From Clostridia bacterium (GTDB taxonomy: Bacteria; Bacillota; Clostridia; Christensenellales; CAG-917), in contig JAKSOR010000007.1 in the NCBI GenBank assembly GCA_024405515.1, positions 1 through 40,786 of the forward strand: a DNA stretch of 40,786 bases, in the 5' to 3' direction. This document shows, piece after piece, positions 24,177 through 32,969 of the stretch. Each line of letters starts with the position of its first letter. Position 1 is the stretch's first letter. The position numbers and the translations under genes are program-made. Under the pieces are notes generated by a model. That model saw only the letters and a program-made list of their open reading frames with translations, was not told the origin of the DNA and searched no databases.

Positions 24177-25483
24177 TATTTCCCTACACAGAACTTTCTG
24201 AATATGCTGTCCACTACATCTTCCGTGGCAGTCTTTCCTGTTATTTCGCCCAGAGAATCATATGCTTTTCTCAGATCAATGAGTGTGCAGTCTATAGTTC
24301 CGTTAATTCCAGATTTTGCACTTAATAATGCATTTTTAGTCTCATAAAGTGCCGATATATGTCTTTCGGATGTTATTATCTCTCCGCTTCCGGAAGCTGA
24401 AATTTCGTACATAGATGCGATTCCGTCAAGGAGTGAATCCACCCCGTCACCGGTTTTGGCACTTAGATAATACACGTTGTTATCATTGTCTTTGTACCCG
24501 CTGAGATCACATTTGTTATATACTGTATAAACAAGTTTGCCTGGATATTCGACATCATCATTAACGCCATCCTCGGCACTTATCACATGTAAAATTATAT
24601 CGGCTCCGTTAATCGCTTTCTTTGCTCTCTCTATTCCCTGCTGCTCAACAATATCATCGCTGCTGCGGAGTCCTGCGGTATCTACAAGGTTAATTTTTAT
24701 TCCTTTATATTCCAGGCTGTCTTCAATCGTGTCCCTTGTTGTTCCTGCTATAGGAGTGACAATTGCCCTGTCTGTCTTCAGCATAGCATTCATAAGAGAT
24801 GATTTTCCGGCGTTTGTTCTGCCGGTAAGGACAACATTCAGTCCGTATTTTGCTATTTTGCCGCACTTTGCAGTTGCAAGAAGTTTCTCTACCGAATCGA
24901 TTGCACAATCAATCTCATCAGGAAGAACAGGGAGTATCTCATCTTCCATTTCATCCGGATAATCAAGCGTGGCCTCAAGAGTCGCAATAAGGTTTTCAAG
25001 GCGTTCCAGAATAGCGTTTATATTCTTGGATACTTCGCCGTCCATAAGTCTGTACGCGGCGTTCAGGGCCGAGGCGCTTTCAGCATTGATCATATCAATA
25101 ACGCCTTCTGCATCAGCAAGAGTCATTCTTCCGTTTAAAAATGCTCTCTTGGTAAATTCCCCGCCTTTTGCAAGCACGGCACCTTTGCTGATGAGAGTTT
25201 CAAGAGCTCCCTTCATTATCCTTGCGCCACCATGCAGATAAAACTCTACCGTATCCTCACCCGTGAAAGATTTCCCGGCCGGGAAATACACCGCATAACC
25301 CATATCAGAAAAATCTCCGGCATTAAATGTGCCGAAATGCATATGAAGCGGCTGCCAGTTTTTATCTTCAGATTTAAAAACAAAAATGGCATCAGCTATC
25401 TTCAGTGCATCCTGGCCGGATACACGAACGATACCAATACCACCTGTTCCGATAGGCGATGAAATCGCTGCAATTGTACTCAT
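24176..25483 (-). CDS. mnmE: tRNA U34 modification GTPase
   Basis: 435 residues (also trmE). An N-terminal folate-binding domain (1-115, IAAISSPIGTGGIGIVRVSG), a helical domain and an inserted GTPase domain with GRTNAGKSSLMN (P loop), the TTRD switch, DTAGL and NKCD. The C-terminal C-x-G-K motif (FCVGK) that takes part in the modification reaction is intact. It forms the modification complex with MnmG. Its ATG follows the jag stop at once (TAAATG). Confidence 0.98.
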   Translation of the reverse strand: MSTIAAISSPIGTGGIGIVRVSGQDALKIADAIFVFKSEDKNWQPLHMHFGTFNAGDFSDMGYAVYFPAGKSFTGEDTVEFYLHGGARIMKGALETLISKGAVLAKGGEFTKRAFLNGRMTLADAEGVIDMINAESASALNAAYRLMDGEVSKNINAILERLENLIATLEATLDYPDEMEDEILPVLPDEIDCAIDSVEKLLATAKCGKIAKYGLNVVLTGRTNAGKSSLMNAMLKTDRAIVTPIAGTTRDTIEDSLEYKGIKINLVDTAGLRSSDDIVEQQGIERAKKAINGADIILHVISAEDGVNDDVEYPGKLVYTVYNKCDLSGYKDNDNNVYYLSAKTGDGVDSLLDGIASMYEISASGSGEIITSERHISALYETKNALLSAKSGINGTIDCTLIDLRKAYDSLGEITGKTATEDVVDSIFRKFCVGK

Positions 25484-26326
25484 TTAGAATTTTTTGTTTC
25501 CGCCGAAACTCTTGAATTTTGGAGGACCACCCTGAGGCTGAGCTTTTGTAAAGTTTTCTGCCTCTGTGAAATAACCGCGGTATACTTTTCCGTCAGCTAC
25601 TTCCTCATCCTTTTCCGGGCGCTTTTTCTGGTTATTTTTTCCTTTGAGATTTTTCTTTCCGCCGTGTGAATGACCTTTGTCATCTTTGGAGCCGTTCTTA
25701 ATAGGTCTTTCATCTTTCAGTTCAACTGCTGTAGGAATTATCACAACGTAACGGTGTGGTTCCTCACCTTCCGATACTGTTGTTGCTATTGCACTGTCTG
25801 CAAGAGCATTATGGATAATTCTTCTTTCAAAAGGATTCATTGGTTCAAGAGCAATCTTTCTTGCAAGGCGGTTTGCTTTTTCTGCAAGCTTTTCTGCAAG
25901 GGATGTTAATGTATCTTTTCTTTTTGTTCTGTAACCTTCACAGTCAACAACAATCTTTTTGTCTGTTCCTTTCTTTTCATTAAGGTATGTAAGTGCAAGA
26001 TACTGGAATGCATCAAGCGTATCGCCCCTGTAACCGATTGCGACACTGCTGTCTTCTCCTGCAATGGAAACCATTATTGTGCCGTTCTCTTCTGTTGCGG
26101 TTGCTCTGGAAGAAAGACCCATTTTATCAAGAGTCCCGTTAATGAACTCTTCAATCTCCTTTGCATAATTTTCTTTGGCAGTTACTTTTACCTTTGCCTG
26201 CTGAAATAAACCACTGTTATTTAAAACCTCTATTTCAACATCTTCTTTTTTGGCGTCAAGCTCAATTAATGCCATATCCACAGCCTGATCTATTGTCGCT
26301 GCTTCAATTTCAACTGATTTTTTCAT
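25484..26326 (-). CDS. jag: RNA-binding protein Jag/KhpB (Jag-N, KH, R3H)
   Basis: 280 residues. Jag-N domain (1-55, KSVEIEAATIDQAVDMAL), a KH domain (about 75-150, with GYRGDTLDAFQYL as the GxxG loop region), an R3H domain (about 150-215, NPFERRIIHNAL...GEEPHRYVVI), then a Lys- and Gly-rich low-complexity tail of about 65 residues that may add nonspecific RNA binding. In Firmicutes KhpB pairs with KhpA and affects cell elongation and division. It lies between yidC and mnmE, its usual place. Confidence 0.95.
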   Translation of the reverse strand: MKKSVEIEAATIDQAVDMALIELDAKKEDVEIEVLNNSGLFQQAKVKVTAKENYAKEIEEFINGTLDKMGLSSRATATEENGTIMVSIAGEDSSVAIGYRGDTLDAFQYLALTYLNEKKGTDKKIVVDCEGYRTKRKDTLTSLAEKLAEKANRLARKIALEPMNPFERRIIHNALADSAIATTVSEGEEPHRYVVIIPTAVELKDERPIKNGSKDDKGHSHGGKKNLKGKNNQKKRPEKDEEVADGKVYRGYFTEAENFTKAQPQGGPPKFKSFGGNKKF

Positions 26327-26334
26327 TATTTCTC

Positions 26335-27588
26335 CTATCTTTTTGCTGCAGGTACAATTCCTTTCTTCTCTCTTGATTTATCGACAAGTTTTGCAATTAA
26401 ATTGAATGAGAGCTGGAAGAGTATCGCTACAAATGAACTTGTAAACATATACAGTGCAAACGCACCGGAATAAAGAAGTGCAAATACGCCCATCATAAGA
26501 GGCATCATATACTGCATCATCTTCATAGATTGCTGCTGCTGGTCTTTGACTTTGTCTTTCTCGCCTTTTTTGTCTTTATCCTCGGATTTCCCCATTAACG
26601 GATTCTGAGGTGTCTGATTTGCTCCTGACAAAAGTTTTGTTGACAGAAAACTTAAAAGGATAGAGAGAACCGGAAGGATTAAAAGTCCGTTCCATTTTCC
26701 GTTCTTGCCATAACCGCCTGTTCCGATAACGGCGCCCATGACATCATTATATTCGTCGATTGTAATACCTGTAAGTCTGCTGGTTGCAAATCCAGACTGT
26801 CCGGTTACCGTCTCAAAATTAGGAACTTCTGTCTCCCAGTTATCAGCAACAAAGATATTCTTAATCCAAAGGAATCCTCTGACCTTTGTCTGGCTTTCAT
26901 CATAGTAAGCAACTCTAACTGCTTCCTGTGCATTTTTCTTTGCTTCGCCGAAGAATCGTGCACCTTCCTCATCCTTTGTTACATCGTTGATATCGATGAC
27001 ACCATCGCTGTTGGCATCGCCGTATTTTTCATTGATCTGTTCACTGATGGATGTGTTGTATGCAACATAAGAGTTTTTGTAATCCTGTGCAAACTGATAA
27101 CCGACCATCTGCCTGAATCCGGCAAATACAACAAAGAAGACTACAAACGTGATAATAGTAGGAAGGCACATTCCGAGTGTGGAATATTTCTCTTTCTTAT
27201 AAAGAGCCATCTGCTCCTGCTGTAAACGTTGTTTATCATCACCGAATTTGTCCTGCAGTGCCTCAAGCTGAGGTTTCATTCTCTGCATTGCTTTGTTGTT
27301 TTTTCTGGTAATGAGTTTCTGCCAAACATCAAGCGGGGACAAAATAAGACGTAAAATCACGGTGAAAACGACAACTATCCATCCGAAACTGACATCTTCG
27401 CCCATACTGTTCTGGAGAGCGAGCATCAGTTTTGCCATAAAGTGTGTCGGTTCAGCAACTGTATCGCCTGATACACTGTATGAGTTATCACTGTTACATG
27501 CAACGAGAACACAACAGCAAACAAGCAGCAATAATGCCACTAAGTATATCTGTGTCTTTTTTCTACGCTGATAAACTAAATTAACCAT
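26335..27588 (-). CDS. yidC: Membrane protein insertase YidC, lipoprotein type, with an EF-hand/dockerin-like insert
   Basis: 417 residues. Lipobox LVAC (C31) marks the Gram-positive form. Membrane helices at about 68-88, 142-160 and in the last 150 residues; the groove Arg is R80 in VILRLILSPLD. It inserts membrane proteins alone or with SecYEG. Unusual: the external loop after the second helix is long (about 160-300) and holds D191-A-N-S-D-G-V-I-D-I-N-D202, a full 12-residue calcium loop with D1, N3, D5, G6, D9 and D12 as in dockerins and EF-hands. A Lys/Asp- and Gln-rich cytoplasmic loop (about 335-353) is typical. AGGAA precedes the start, which overlaps yidD by 13 bp. Confidence 0.95.
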   Translation of the reverse strand: MVNLVYQRRKKTQIYLVALLLLVCCCVLVACNSDNSYSVSGDTVAEPTHFMAKLMLALQNSMGEDVSFGWIVVVFTVILRLILSPLDVWQKLITRKNNKAMQRMKPQLEALQDKFGDDKQRLQQEQMALYKKEKYSTLGMCLPTIITFVVFFVVFAGFRQMVGYQFAQDYKNSYVAYNTSISEQINEKYGDANSDGVIDINDVTKDEEGARFFGEAKKNAQEAVRVAYYDESQTKVRGFLWIKNIFVADNWETEVPNFETVTGQSGFATSRLTGITIDEYNDVMGAVIGTGGYGKNGKWNGLLILPVLSILLSFLSTKLLSGANQTPQNPLMGKSEDKDKKGEKDKVKDQQQQSMKMMQYMMPLMMGVFALLYSGAFALYMFTSSFVAILFQLSFNLIAKLVDKSREKKGIVPAAKR

Positions 27589-27821
27589 CTGATTTTTCCT
27601 CTGTAATTTTCCGGAACCGGATCAAATCCTCCCTTGCCGAATGGCGTACATCTGAGAAGACGCCAAGCCGTTAAAATAAGACCTCTTATCACACCGTATT
27701 TTTCAAAAGCATCATATGAATACATCGAACAAGTCGGAGTATATGCACAATGATTGCCAACGATTGGTGATAAAGTACGCTTATATATCAGCAGCAATGC
27801 CTGAATAAATTTCTTAATCAC
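27576..27821 (-). CDS. yidD: Membrane protein insertion efficiency factor
   Basis: 81 residues, normal size. The YidD signature is complete: YKRTLSPIVGNHCAYTPTCSMYSYDAFEKYG with two Cys, then RLLRCTPFGKGGFDPVP with the third Cys. A peripheral membrane protein that assists YidC-dependent insertion; its role is modest in the species tested. It overlaps rnpA by 8 bp and yidC by 13 bp. Confidence 0.96.
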   Translation of the reverse strand: MIKKFIQALLLIYKRTLSPIVGNHCAYTPTCSMYSYDAFEKYGVIRGLILTAWRLLRCTPFGKGGFDPVPENYRGKIRWLI

Positions 27822-28152
27822 TGATTATTTTCCCGGAATCGGAAAACACTTTCCTGATTTCACTGCACACCTCTTCGTATCCGGCATCTGCCAGTCCAGG
27901 GTATGCCACAATAACATACATGAAATCCGAACTAATCTTTTCCTCTATCAGTGCAATGGCCTCACGGAGCAATCTTTTTACGTGATTCCTTGTTACAGAA
28001 TTCCCTACTTTCTTTGACACCGAAAGACCTATTTTAAGCCCTTCTCTGGACTTTGCACTAATCAGCATAAGGTTAGCAGCAGAGACCTTTTCGCCTTTGC
28101 GGTAAACATATGCGAATGCAGCTCTCTTCTTTAACCTGTGCTGTGACTGCAT
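27814..28152 (-). CDS. rnpA: Ribonuclease P protein component
   Basis: 112 residues. LKKRAAFAYVYRKGEKV at the start and the RNA-binding stretch KKVGNSVTRNHVKRLLREA are typical. It helps the RNA subunit remove 5' leaders from tRNA precursors. No clear ribosome site precedes the ATG, which lies 5 bp after the rpmH stop, so translation probably depends on ribosomes finishing rpmH. Confidence 0.96.
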   Translation of the reverse strand: MQSQHRLKKRAAFAYVYRKGEKVSAANLMLISAKSREGLKIGLSVSKKVGNSVTRNHVKRLLREAIALIEEKISSDFMYVIVAYPGLADAGYEEVCSEIRKVFSDSGKIISD

Positions 28153-28157
28153 AATAA

Positions 28158-28292
28158 TTAAGCAGTAAGTTTCTTTCTGCCTCTGTTACGACGTCTCTTT
28201 ATTACGTTTCTGCCGTTGTGTGATCTCATTCTCTCACGGAATCCATGAACTTTGCTTCTCTGTCTTTTCTTTGGCTGGTATGTTTGTTTCAT
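28158..28292 (-). CDS. rpmH: 50S ribosomal protein L34
   Basis: 44 residues, very basic: [20 protein letters not shown] is the family start, and it ends [13 protein letters not shown] lies 8 bp upstream of the ATG. It is the first gene of the rpmH-rnpA-yidD-yidC-jag-mnmE-mnmG operon. It is too short for an ordinary ORF scan. Confidence 0.98.
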   Translation of the reverse strand: MKQTYQPKKRQRSKVHGFRERMRSHNGRNVIKRRRNRGRKKLTA

Positions 28293-28341
28293 TTCTATTT
28301 CCTCCGTCTCTAGGACTTATTATTATAAATAAACTTTTAAG

Positions 28342-28371
28342 ATTATAAATAAATATCAGTAATTGTGTCAA
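28342..28371 (-). promoter_or_regulatory. Promoter of the rpmH operon
   Basis: TTGACA (28371-28366), 18-bp spacer, TATAAT (28347-28342); leader about 45 nt. It directly follows the argS terminator. Confidence 0.8.
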
Positions 28372-28374
28372 GCA

Positions 28375-28405
28375 AACAAATCCGCCGAATTATCGTTTCA
28401 GCGGA
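28375..28405 (-). terminator. Intrinsic terminator after argS
   Basis: TCCGCTGAA and TTCGGCGGA form a 9-bp stem (one T-G pair) with a 7-nt loop (28381-28405), followed by TTTGTT on the minus strand. Confidence 0.8.
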
Positions 28406-28428
28406 CAGACAACACAAACATTGTCTAT

Positions 28429-30117
28429 TTACATCTCTTCAAGTGCATCTATTCCGAGCAGTGAAAGACCTGTCTTTAATGTGTTTGAGGTAGCTTTTGT
28501 CAGCAAAAGTCTTGCGTTTCTTACCTCATCTTCATCAACAATAATTCTGTGCCCGATATAGAATTTGTTGAATTTTTCTGCAAGATCCACTATATGCCTT
28601 GTAACATAACATGGTTCTCTGAATTTGGCAGCCTGCTGTACACTGTCCTTAAAAGAAAGTATGCTCTTGACTACCTCATATCCTTCATCTGTAGTGATTG
28701 AAGAATAATCAATATTATCAAAATCTATTTCCCCGCCTTTTCTTAATGCACTGGCACATCTTGCATATGTGTACTGGACATACGGAGATGTTTCACCATC
28801 AAAATTAAGAACCTTATCATACGAGAAAACGATATCCTTTATCCTGTTGTTCCAAAGCGCTGAGAATATTACAGCTCCTACTCCGACACTCTCGGCAATT
28901 CTGTCTTTGTCAGCAATTCCAGGGTTCTTCTGCTCTATTATCTGCCTTGCCTTTTCCACAGCCTTATCAAGTACATCCTTAAGCCAGATTACTCTTCCTT
29001 CTCTTGTAGACATGGATCCTTCTTCCATGGAAACCATACCGAAATTTATGTGTTCAACATCATCCTTTCCTGCAAAATCCATAAGTTCAAGCACCTTAAA
29101 CACCTGTTTAAAGTGCAGATTCTGCTGATATGCAACAACGTAAAGGCATTTGTAAAAATCGTATGCTTCCTTTCTATAATATGCTGCGGCTATGTCTCTT
29201 GTTGCATAAAGAGTGGCTCCGTCTGCCTTTACAAGAAGGCATGGAGGCATACCCCACTCATCAAGATTTACAACCTTTGCACCCTCAGATTCAACCAGAA
29301 GTCCCTTGGCATCTAGCTCATCAAGTCTCGGCTGCATTTTGTCATTATAGAAGCTTTCGCCGTTATAACTGTCAAACTTGATTTTCAGTCTGTCATATAT
29401 CTTTGCAACTGCCTTCATTGTGACTTCTTTAAACACATTAAAGTAACCGATTGCAATTTCATCGCCGTCTTCAATTCTCTTAAACCATGCCCTAGCCATA
29501 TCATCAAGAGATGGGTCTGTCTCAACTTCCTTATGGTATCTTACATAAAGTTTATTGAGAAAATATTCATCATTATTTCTGACCTCATCAAGTGTTGACC
29601 ATTTTTCTGTGGCTACTATTAATTTCCCGAATTGGGTGCCCCAGTCTCCGAGATGATTGATACCAACAACGTTATATCCGAGGTGTTCAAAAATTTTATA
29701 AAGAGCACCACCGATTACAGTTGTCGATAAATGACCTATGTGGAAAGGTTTTGCTATATTTACCGAACTGTAATCAATGCAGATTGTTTTCCCTTTGCCT
29801 TCTTCGCTTTTTCCAACACAAGGCTGATCAATTGCTGCACTTATGAGTTTCTTCGCAATTATATCTTTGCTGAAAAAGATATTGAGATATCCGTTTACCG
29901 CTTCTACCTTTTCCACAAAATCAAGACCTTCAACCAAAGGAAGGAGTTTTGCCGCAATAAGAGGCGGCGCCATTCTCATAACTTTTGCGAATTTAAAACA
30001 CGGAAGACATATATCTCCCATTTTTGCTTCTTTCGGCACCTCAAAAGAAGAAATCACAGTTTCCTCATCGAGTCCGTCGTTTTTCAGTACTGCTGCTAAT
30101 TCTTTTTCAAACATCAT
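28429..30117 (-). CDS. argS: Arginyl-tRNA synthetase
   Basis: 562 residues. A class I synthetase with HIGH as HIGHL in SSVNIAKPFHIGHLSTT, the GSMSTREG stretch in the KMSKS position, and a C-terminal DALR anticodon-binding domain (TSNTLKTGLSLLGIDALEEM at the end). It charges tRNA-Arg. Its ATG overlaps the ychF stop (ATGA), so the two are coupled; a second in-frame ATG at 30114 is possible. Confidence 0.98.
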   Translation of the reverse strand: MMFEKELAAVLKNDGLDEETVISSFEVPKEAKMGDICLPCFKFAKVMRMAPPLIAAKLLPLVEGLDFVEKVEAVNGYLNIFFSKDIIAKKLISAAIDQPCVGKSEEGKGKTICIDYSSVNIAKPFHIGHLSTTVIGGALYKIFEHLGYNVVGINHLGDWGTQFGKLIVATEKWSTLDEVRNNDEYFLNKLYVRYHKEVETDPSLDDMARAWFKRIEDGDEIAIGYFNVFKEVTMKAVAKIYDRLKIKFDSYNGESFYNDKMQPRLDELDAKGLLVESEGAKVVNLDEWGMPPCLLVKADGATLYATRDIAAAYYRKEAYDFYKCLYVVAYQQNLHFKQVFKVLELMDFAGKDDVEHINFGMVSMEEGSMSTREGRVIWLKDVLDKAVEKARQIIEQKNPGIADKDRIAESVGVGAVIFSALWNNRIKDIVFSYDKVLNFDGETSPYVQYTYARCASALRKGGEIDFDNIDYSSITTDEGYEVVKSILSFKDSVQQAAKFREPCYVTRHIVDLAEKFNKFYIGHRIIVDEDEVRNARLLLTKATSNTLKTGLSLLGIDALEEM

Positions 30118-31196
30118 ACGTTTATCCTGAACAGAACAACATCATTGTCCTGCATTACATAATCTTTTCCTTCGCTTCTTACTTTGCCTTTTTCCTTTGC
30201 TGCATTGAAAGAACCGCATTCTATAAGGGTTGCATAATCAACTATTTCCGCCCTTATGAATCCCCTTTCGAAATCACTGTGGATTTTACCTGCTGCCTGA
30301 GGAGCTTTTGTTCCTTTTACGATGGTCCATGCCCTTGTTTCTTTTTCGCCTGCAGTAAGGTAGCTGATTAAACCTAAAAGTTTATATGAGGATTTTATCA
30401 ATCTGTCGAGTCCGCTCTCTTTGAGACCATACTCTTCCATGAACATCTGTTTTTCCTCATCCTCAAGTCCCGTTATGTCTTCTTCAAGTTTTGCACAAAG
30501 CACAATTGCTTCTGCTCCCTGAGCTGCAGCAACAGATTCCACCTGTTTAGAATACTCGTTTCCGGTTATTCCGGCTTCATCGGTATTTGCAACATAAATA
30601 ACAGGTTTTGATGTGAGAAGAAACTGTTCATCAATAAACTGCTTGAAATCATCGTCTACTTTCAGGCTTCTTATCGGCTTTCCATCCTCAAGACATTTCT
30701 GCATTATTGTGATCCTGTCAATATCTTCCTGGAATTTTTTGTCAGCTTTCACCCTTGTCTGGGCTGTGCCCATTCTTCTCTCAAGAGTTTCCATATCTGC
30801 AAAAATGAGCTCAAGATCAATTGTTTCAATGTCTCTAGCAGGATTAACTGTACCGTCCACGTGGGTTATGTTTTCATCATCAAAACATCTTACAACGTGA
30901 ACTATTGCATCTACTTCCCTTATGTGAGAAAGGAATTTGTTTCCAAGACCTTCACCACGGGATGCGCCTTTTACAAGACCGGCAATATCCACAAACTCAA
31001 TGGAAGTCGGAGTTATTTTCTTGCTGTCATACAGGGCAGCGAGTTTTTCAAGTCTCTCATCCGGAACAGCAACCACTCCGACATTCGGCTCTATTGTACA
31101 GAACGGATAGTTAGCTGCTTCCGCTCCGGCTTTTGTTATTGCATTAAATAATGTGCTCTTACCAACATTAGGTAATCCTACAACACCTAATTTCAT
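30114..31196 (-). CDS. ychF: Ribosome-binding ATPase YchF
   Basis: 360 residues. An Obg-family P-loop protein: GLPNVGKSTLFNAITKAGAE at the start, DIAGLVKGASRGEGLGN, an NxxE-type base motif (NTDEAG) that favours ATP over GTP, a coiled-coil arm (about 125-200) and a C-terminal TGS-like domain (WTIVKGTKAPQAAGKIHSDFERGFIRAEIV). It binds the large ribosomal subunit and takes part in stress responses. AGGAG lies 5 bp upstream; it begins 8 bp after the glycosidase gene. Confidence 0.96.
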   Translation of the reverse strand: MKLGVVGLPNVGKSTLFNAITKAGAEAANYPFCTIEPNVGVVAVPDERLEKLAALYDSKKITPTSIEFVDIAGLVKGASRGEGLGNKFLSHIREVDAIVHVVRCFDDENITHVDGTVNPARDIETIDLELIFADMETLERRMGTAQTRVKADKKFQEDIDRITIMQKCLEDGKPIRSLKVDDDFKQFIDEQFLLTSKPVIYVANTDEAGITGNEYSKQVESVAAAQGAEAIVLCAKLEEDITGLEDEEKQMFMEEYGLKESGLDRLIKSSYKLLGLISYLTAGEKETRAWTIVKGTKAPQAAGKIHSDFERGFIRAEIVDYATLIECGSFNAAKEKGKVRSEGKDYVMQDNDVVLFRINV

Positions 31197-31204
31197 ACTT
31201 TCTC

Positions 31205-32911
31205 CTATTTTGCCTTAGTAAAATATACTTTTGCTGAATAAGGTTTCATAAGTTCAGCAAAACTTCCGTCATATACGGACAGTAATTCTACGGCGCCCTC
31301 AGAAATATATGGTTTTACCTTCTTTGAAGGTATTTCCTTTTCACTGAGGTTGATAACTATTGTTAATTTATCTCCGTTGTCTGCAATTTTGTCATATACA
31401 CAGAGATGTCTGTCGTTTTTGAGTTTGAGTTCGAACCTGCCATAAATGGCGGCATCTTTATACTGCTTTCTTAATGCAATTACCTTTTTATAGAAATTAA
31501 GAAGTGAACCCGGATCTTTTTCCGCAGCTTCAACATTAACTTCTTTATAATTAGGATTTACGGTATACCACGGTTCAGTTTCGGAAAATCCACCGTTCAC
31601 GGCTGAAGACCACTGAACCGGTGTTCTTGCATTATCTCTTGCCGCAGTATGTGCGACTTTAAGTATGTATTTTTCACTGAATCCGAACTTACGCATTAAA
31701 TCACGGACACAGAATGTGGATACATCCTTGAACTGTGCCCACGGATCCGTTCCTTCAGGAGCATGTGTATAATCAAGAGAAGTCATGCCTATTTCCTGTC
31801 CCTGATAAACAAACTGTGAACCACTGAGGAAAGAATACATTACTGCAAGAGCTTTTCCTGACTCCACTCTGAATTTTTCGCTGCCGTAACGTGAAATAGT
31901 TCTCGGCTGATCATGGGATTCAAGATAATTGGCATTCCAGGCTCTTCCGTAAAGTTTTGTCTGCCAGTTATTATAAACTTTTTTCAGTTTTTTAAGTGAG
32001 AACGGAAGATGAACCCAGGAAATAAGGATACAGTCTGCCTCCATATGCTGGAATCCAATCATCATATCGAGTTCTTTCTCATTCTCATTAACATACTTCA
32101 ATGCGGTTTTAGGCGTAACCATCGGTGCCTCACCGACCTGGAACCTGTCATCGTATTCGTTTATGACTTTTCTGTATTCTTTCAGATACTCGTGGATATG
32201 AGGTCCGTTGTTATAATTTTCCATTCCTCTTGAGGCCGGCATAATCCAGTTACCCTGAGGAAGAGTTCCGTCTGCCTTTCTCTTCTTTGAAATCTGTGTG
32301 ATAACATCTTCCCTGAAGCCATCCACACCCATATCAAGCCAGAATCTCATGACATCTTTTATGGCTTCTCTTACTTTCGGATTGTCATGGTTCAGATCCG
32401 GCTGTTCTTTTGCATAAAGGTGAAGGTAGAACTCTCCGCGCTGCTCGTTATATTCCCAAGCAGGACCCGGGAAGGTGGACATCCAGTTATTAGGAACTTT
32501 TTTGCCGTCTTTCCCTCTGCCTTTCTCCCAGATATAGAAATCTTTATATTCCGGGTCGCCGGCACAGCTCTTCTTAAACCATTCATGCTGATTTGATGTA
32601 TGGTTAATTACGAGATCCATGATAATCTTCATGCCAAGGCCATGCGCCTTATCCAGTATCTCCTTAAACTCATCAAGGGTTCCGTACTCAGGATTTATAT
32701 TTTTATAATCTGCTATATCATAGCCGTAATCATCCTGCGGGGAAACATAAAGCGGAGAAAACCAGATTGCATCAGCACCAAGATTCTTAATATATTCGAG
32801 TTTGGATAAAACACCTTTGAGATCGCCTATACCATCATTGTTGCCATCACAAAATGAACGAGGCCAGATCTGATAAAGTGTCATTTCTTTAAACCATCTT
32901 CTTTCTTCCAT
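31205..32911 (-). CDS. GH13 alpha-glucosidase, oligo-1,6-glucosidase-like
   Basis: 568 residues, no signal peptide, so cytoplasmic. GH13 blocks in order: DGNNDGIGDLKG (calcium-type loop), MDLVINHTSNQHEWF, MGVDGFREDVITQIS (nucleophile Asp), QVGEAPMVT (acid/base Glu) and LESHDQPR (third Asp). Val after the nucleophile is associated with action on alpha-1,6 linkages in this subfamily, whereas Thr goes with alpha-1,4; Glu before the nucleophile replaces the usual Met. Likely substrates are isomaltose-type oligosaccharides or dextrin branches; trehalose-6-phosphate hydrolase is less likely. CGGAG precedes the ATG. It opens a cluster with ychF and argS; I see no convincing promoter after the gyrA terminator. 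Confidence 0.9.
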   Translation of the reverse strand: MEERRWFKEMTLYQIWPRSFCDGNNDGIGDLKGVLSKLEYIKNLGADAIWFSPLYVSPQDDYGYDIADYKNINPEYGTLDEFKEILDKAHGLGMKIIMDLVINHTSNQHEWFKKSCAGDPEYKDFYIWEKGRGKDGKKVPNNWMSTFPGPAWEYNEQRGEFYLHLYAKEQPDLNHDNPKVREAIKDVMRFWLDMGVDGFREDVITQISKKRKADGTLPQGNWIMPASRGMENYNNGPHIHEYLKEYRKVINEYDDRFQVGEAPMVTPKTALKYVNENEKELDMMIGFQHMEADCILISWVHLPFSLKKLKKVYNNWQTKLYGRAWNANYLESHDQPRTISRYGSEKFRVESGKALAVMYSFLSGSQFVYQGQEIGMTSLDYTHAPEGTDPWAQFKDVSTFCVRDLMRKFGFSEKYILKVAHTAARDNARTPVQWSSAVNGGFSETEPWYTVNPNYKEVNVEAAEKDPGSLLNFYKKVIALRKQYKDAAIYGRFELKLKNDRHLCVYDKIADNGDKLTIVINLSEKEIPSKKVKPYISEGAVELLSVYDGSFAELMKPYSAKVYFTKAK

Positions 32912-32930
32912 ATATACTCCGTATATGACA

Positions 32931-32957
32931 GAAAACGAGGTTTATAACCCCGTTTTC
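32931..32957 (-). terminator. Intrinsic terminator after gyrA
   Basis: GAAAACGGGG and CCTCGTTTTC pair over 10 bp (one G-U) around a 7-nt loop, 12 bp after the gyrA stop codon. The T run is inside the 3' arm, so strength is moderate. Confidence 0.72.
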
Positions 32958-32969
32958 GGTTTATTAATA

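Noticed and set aside
30114..30117. Frameshift between ychF and argS
   Set aside because: Both proteins are full length; this is an ordinary ATGA overlap.
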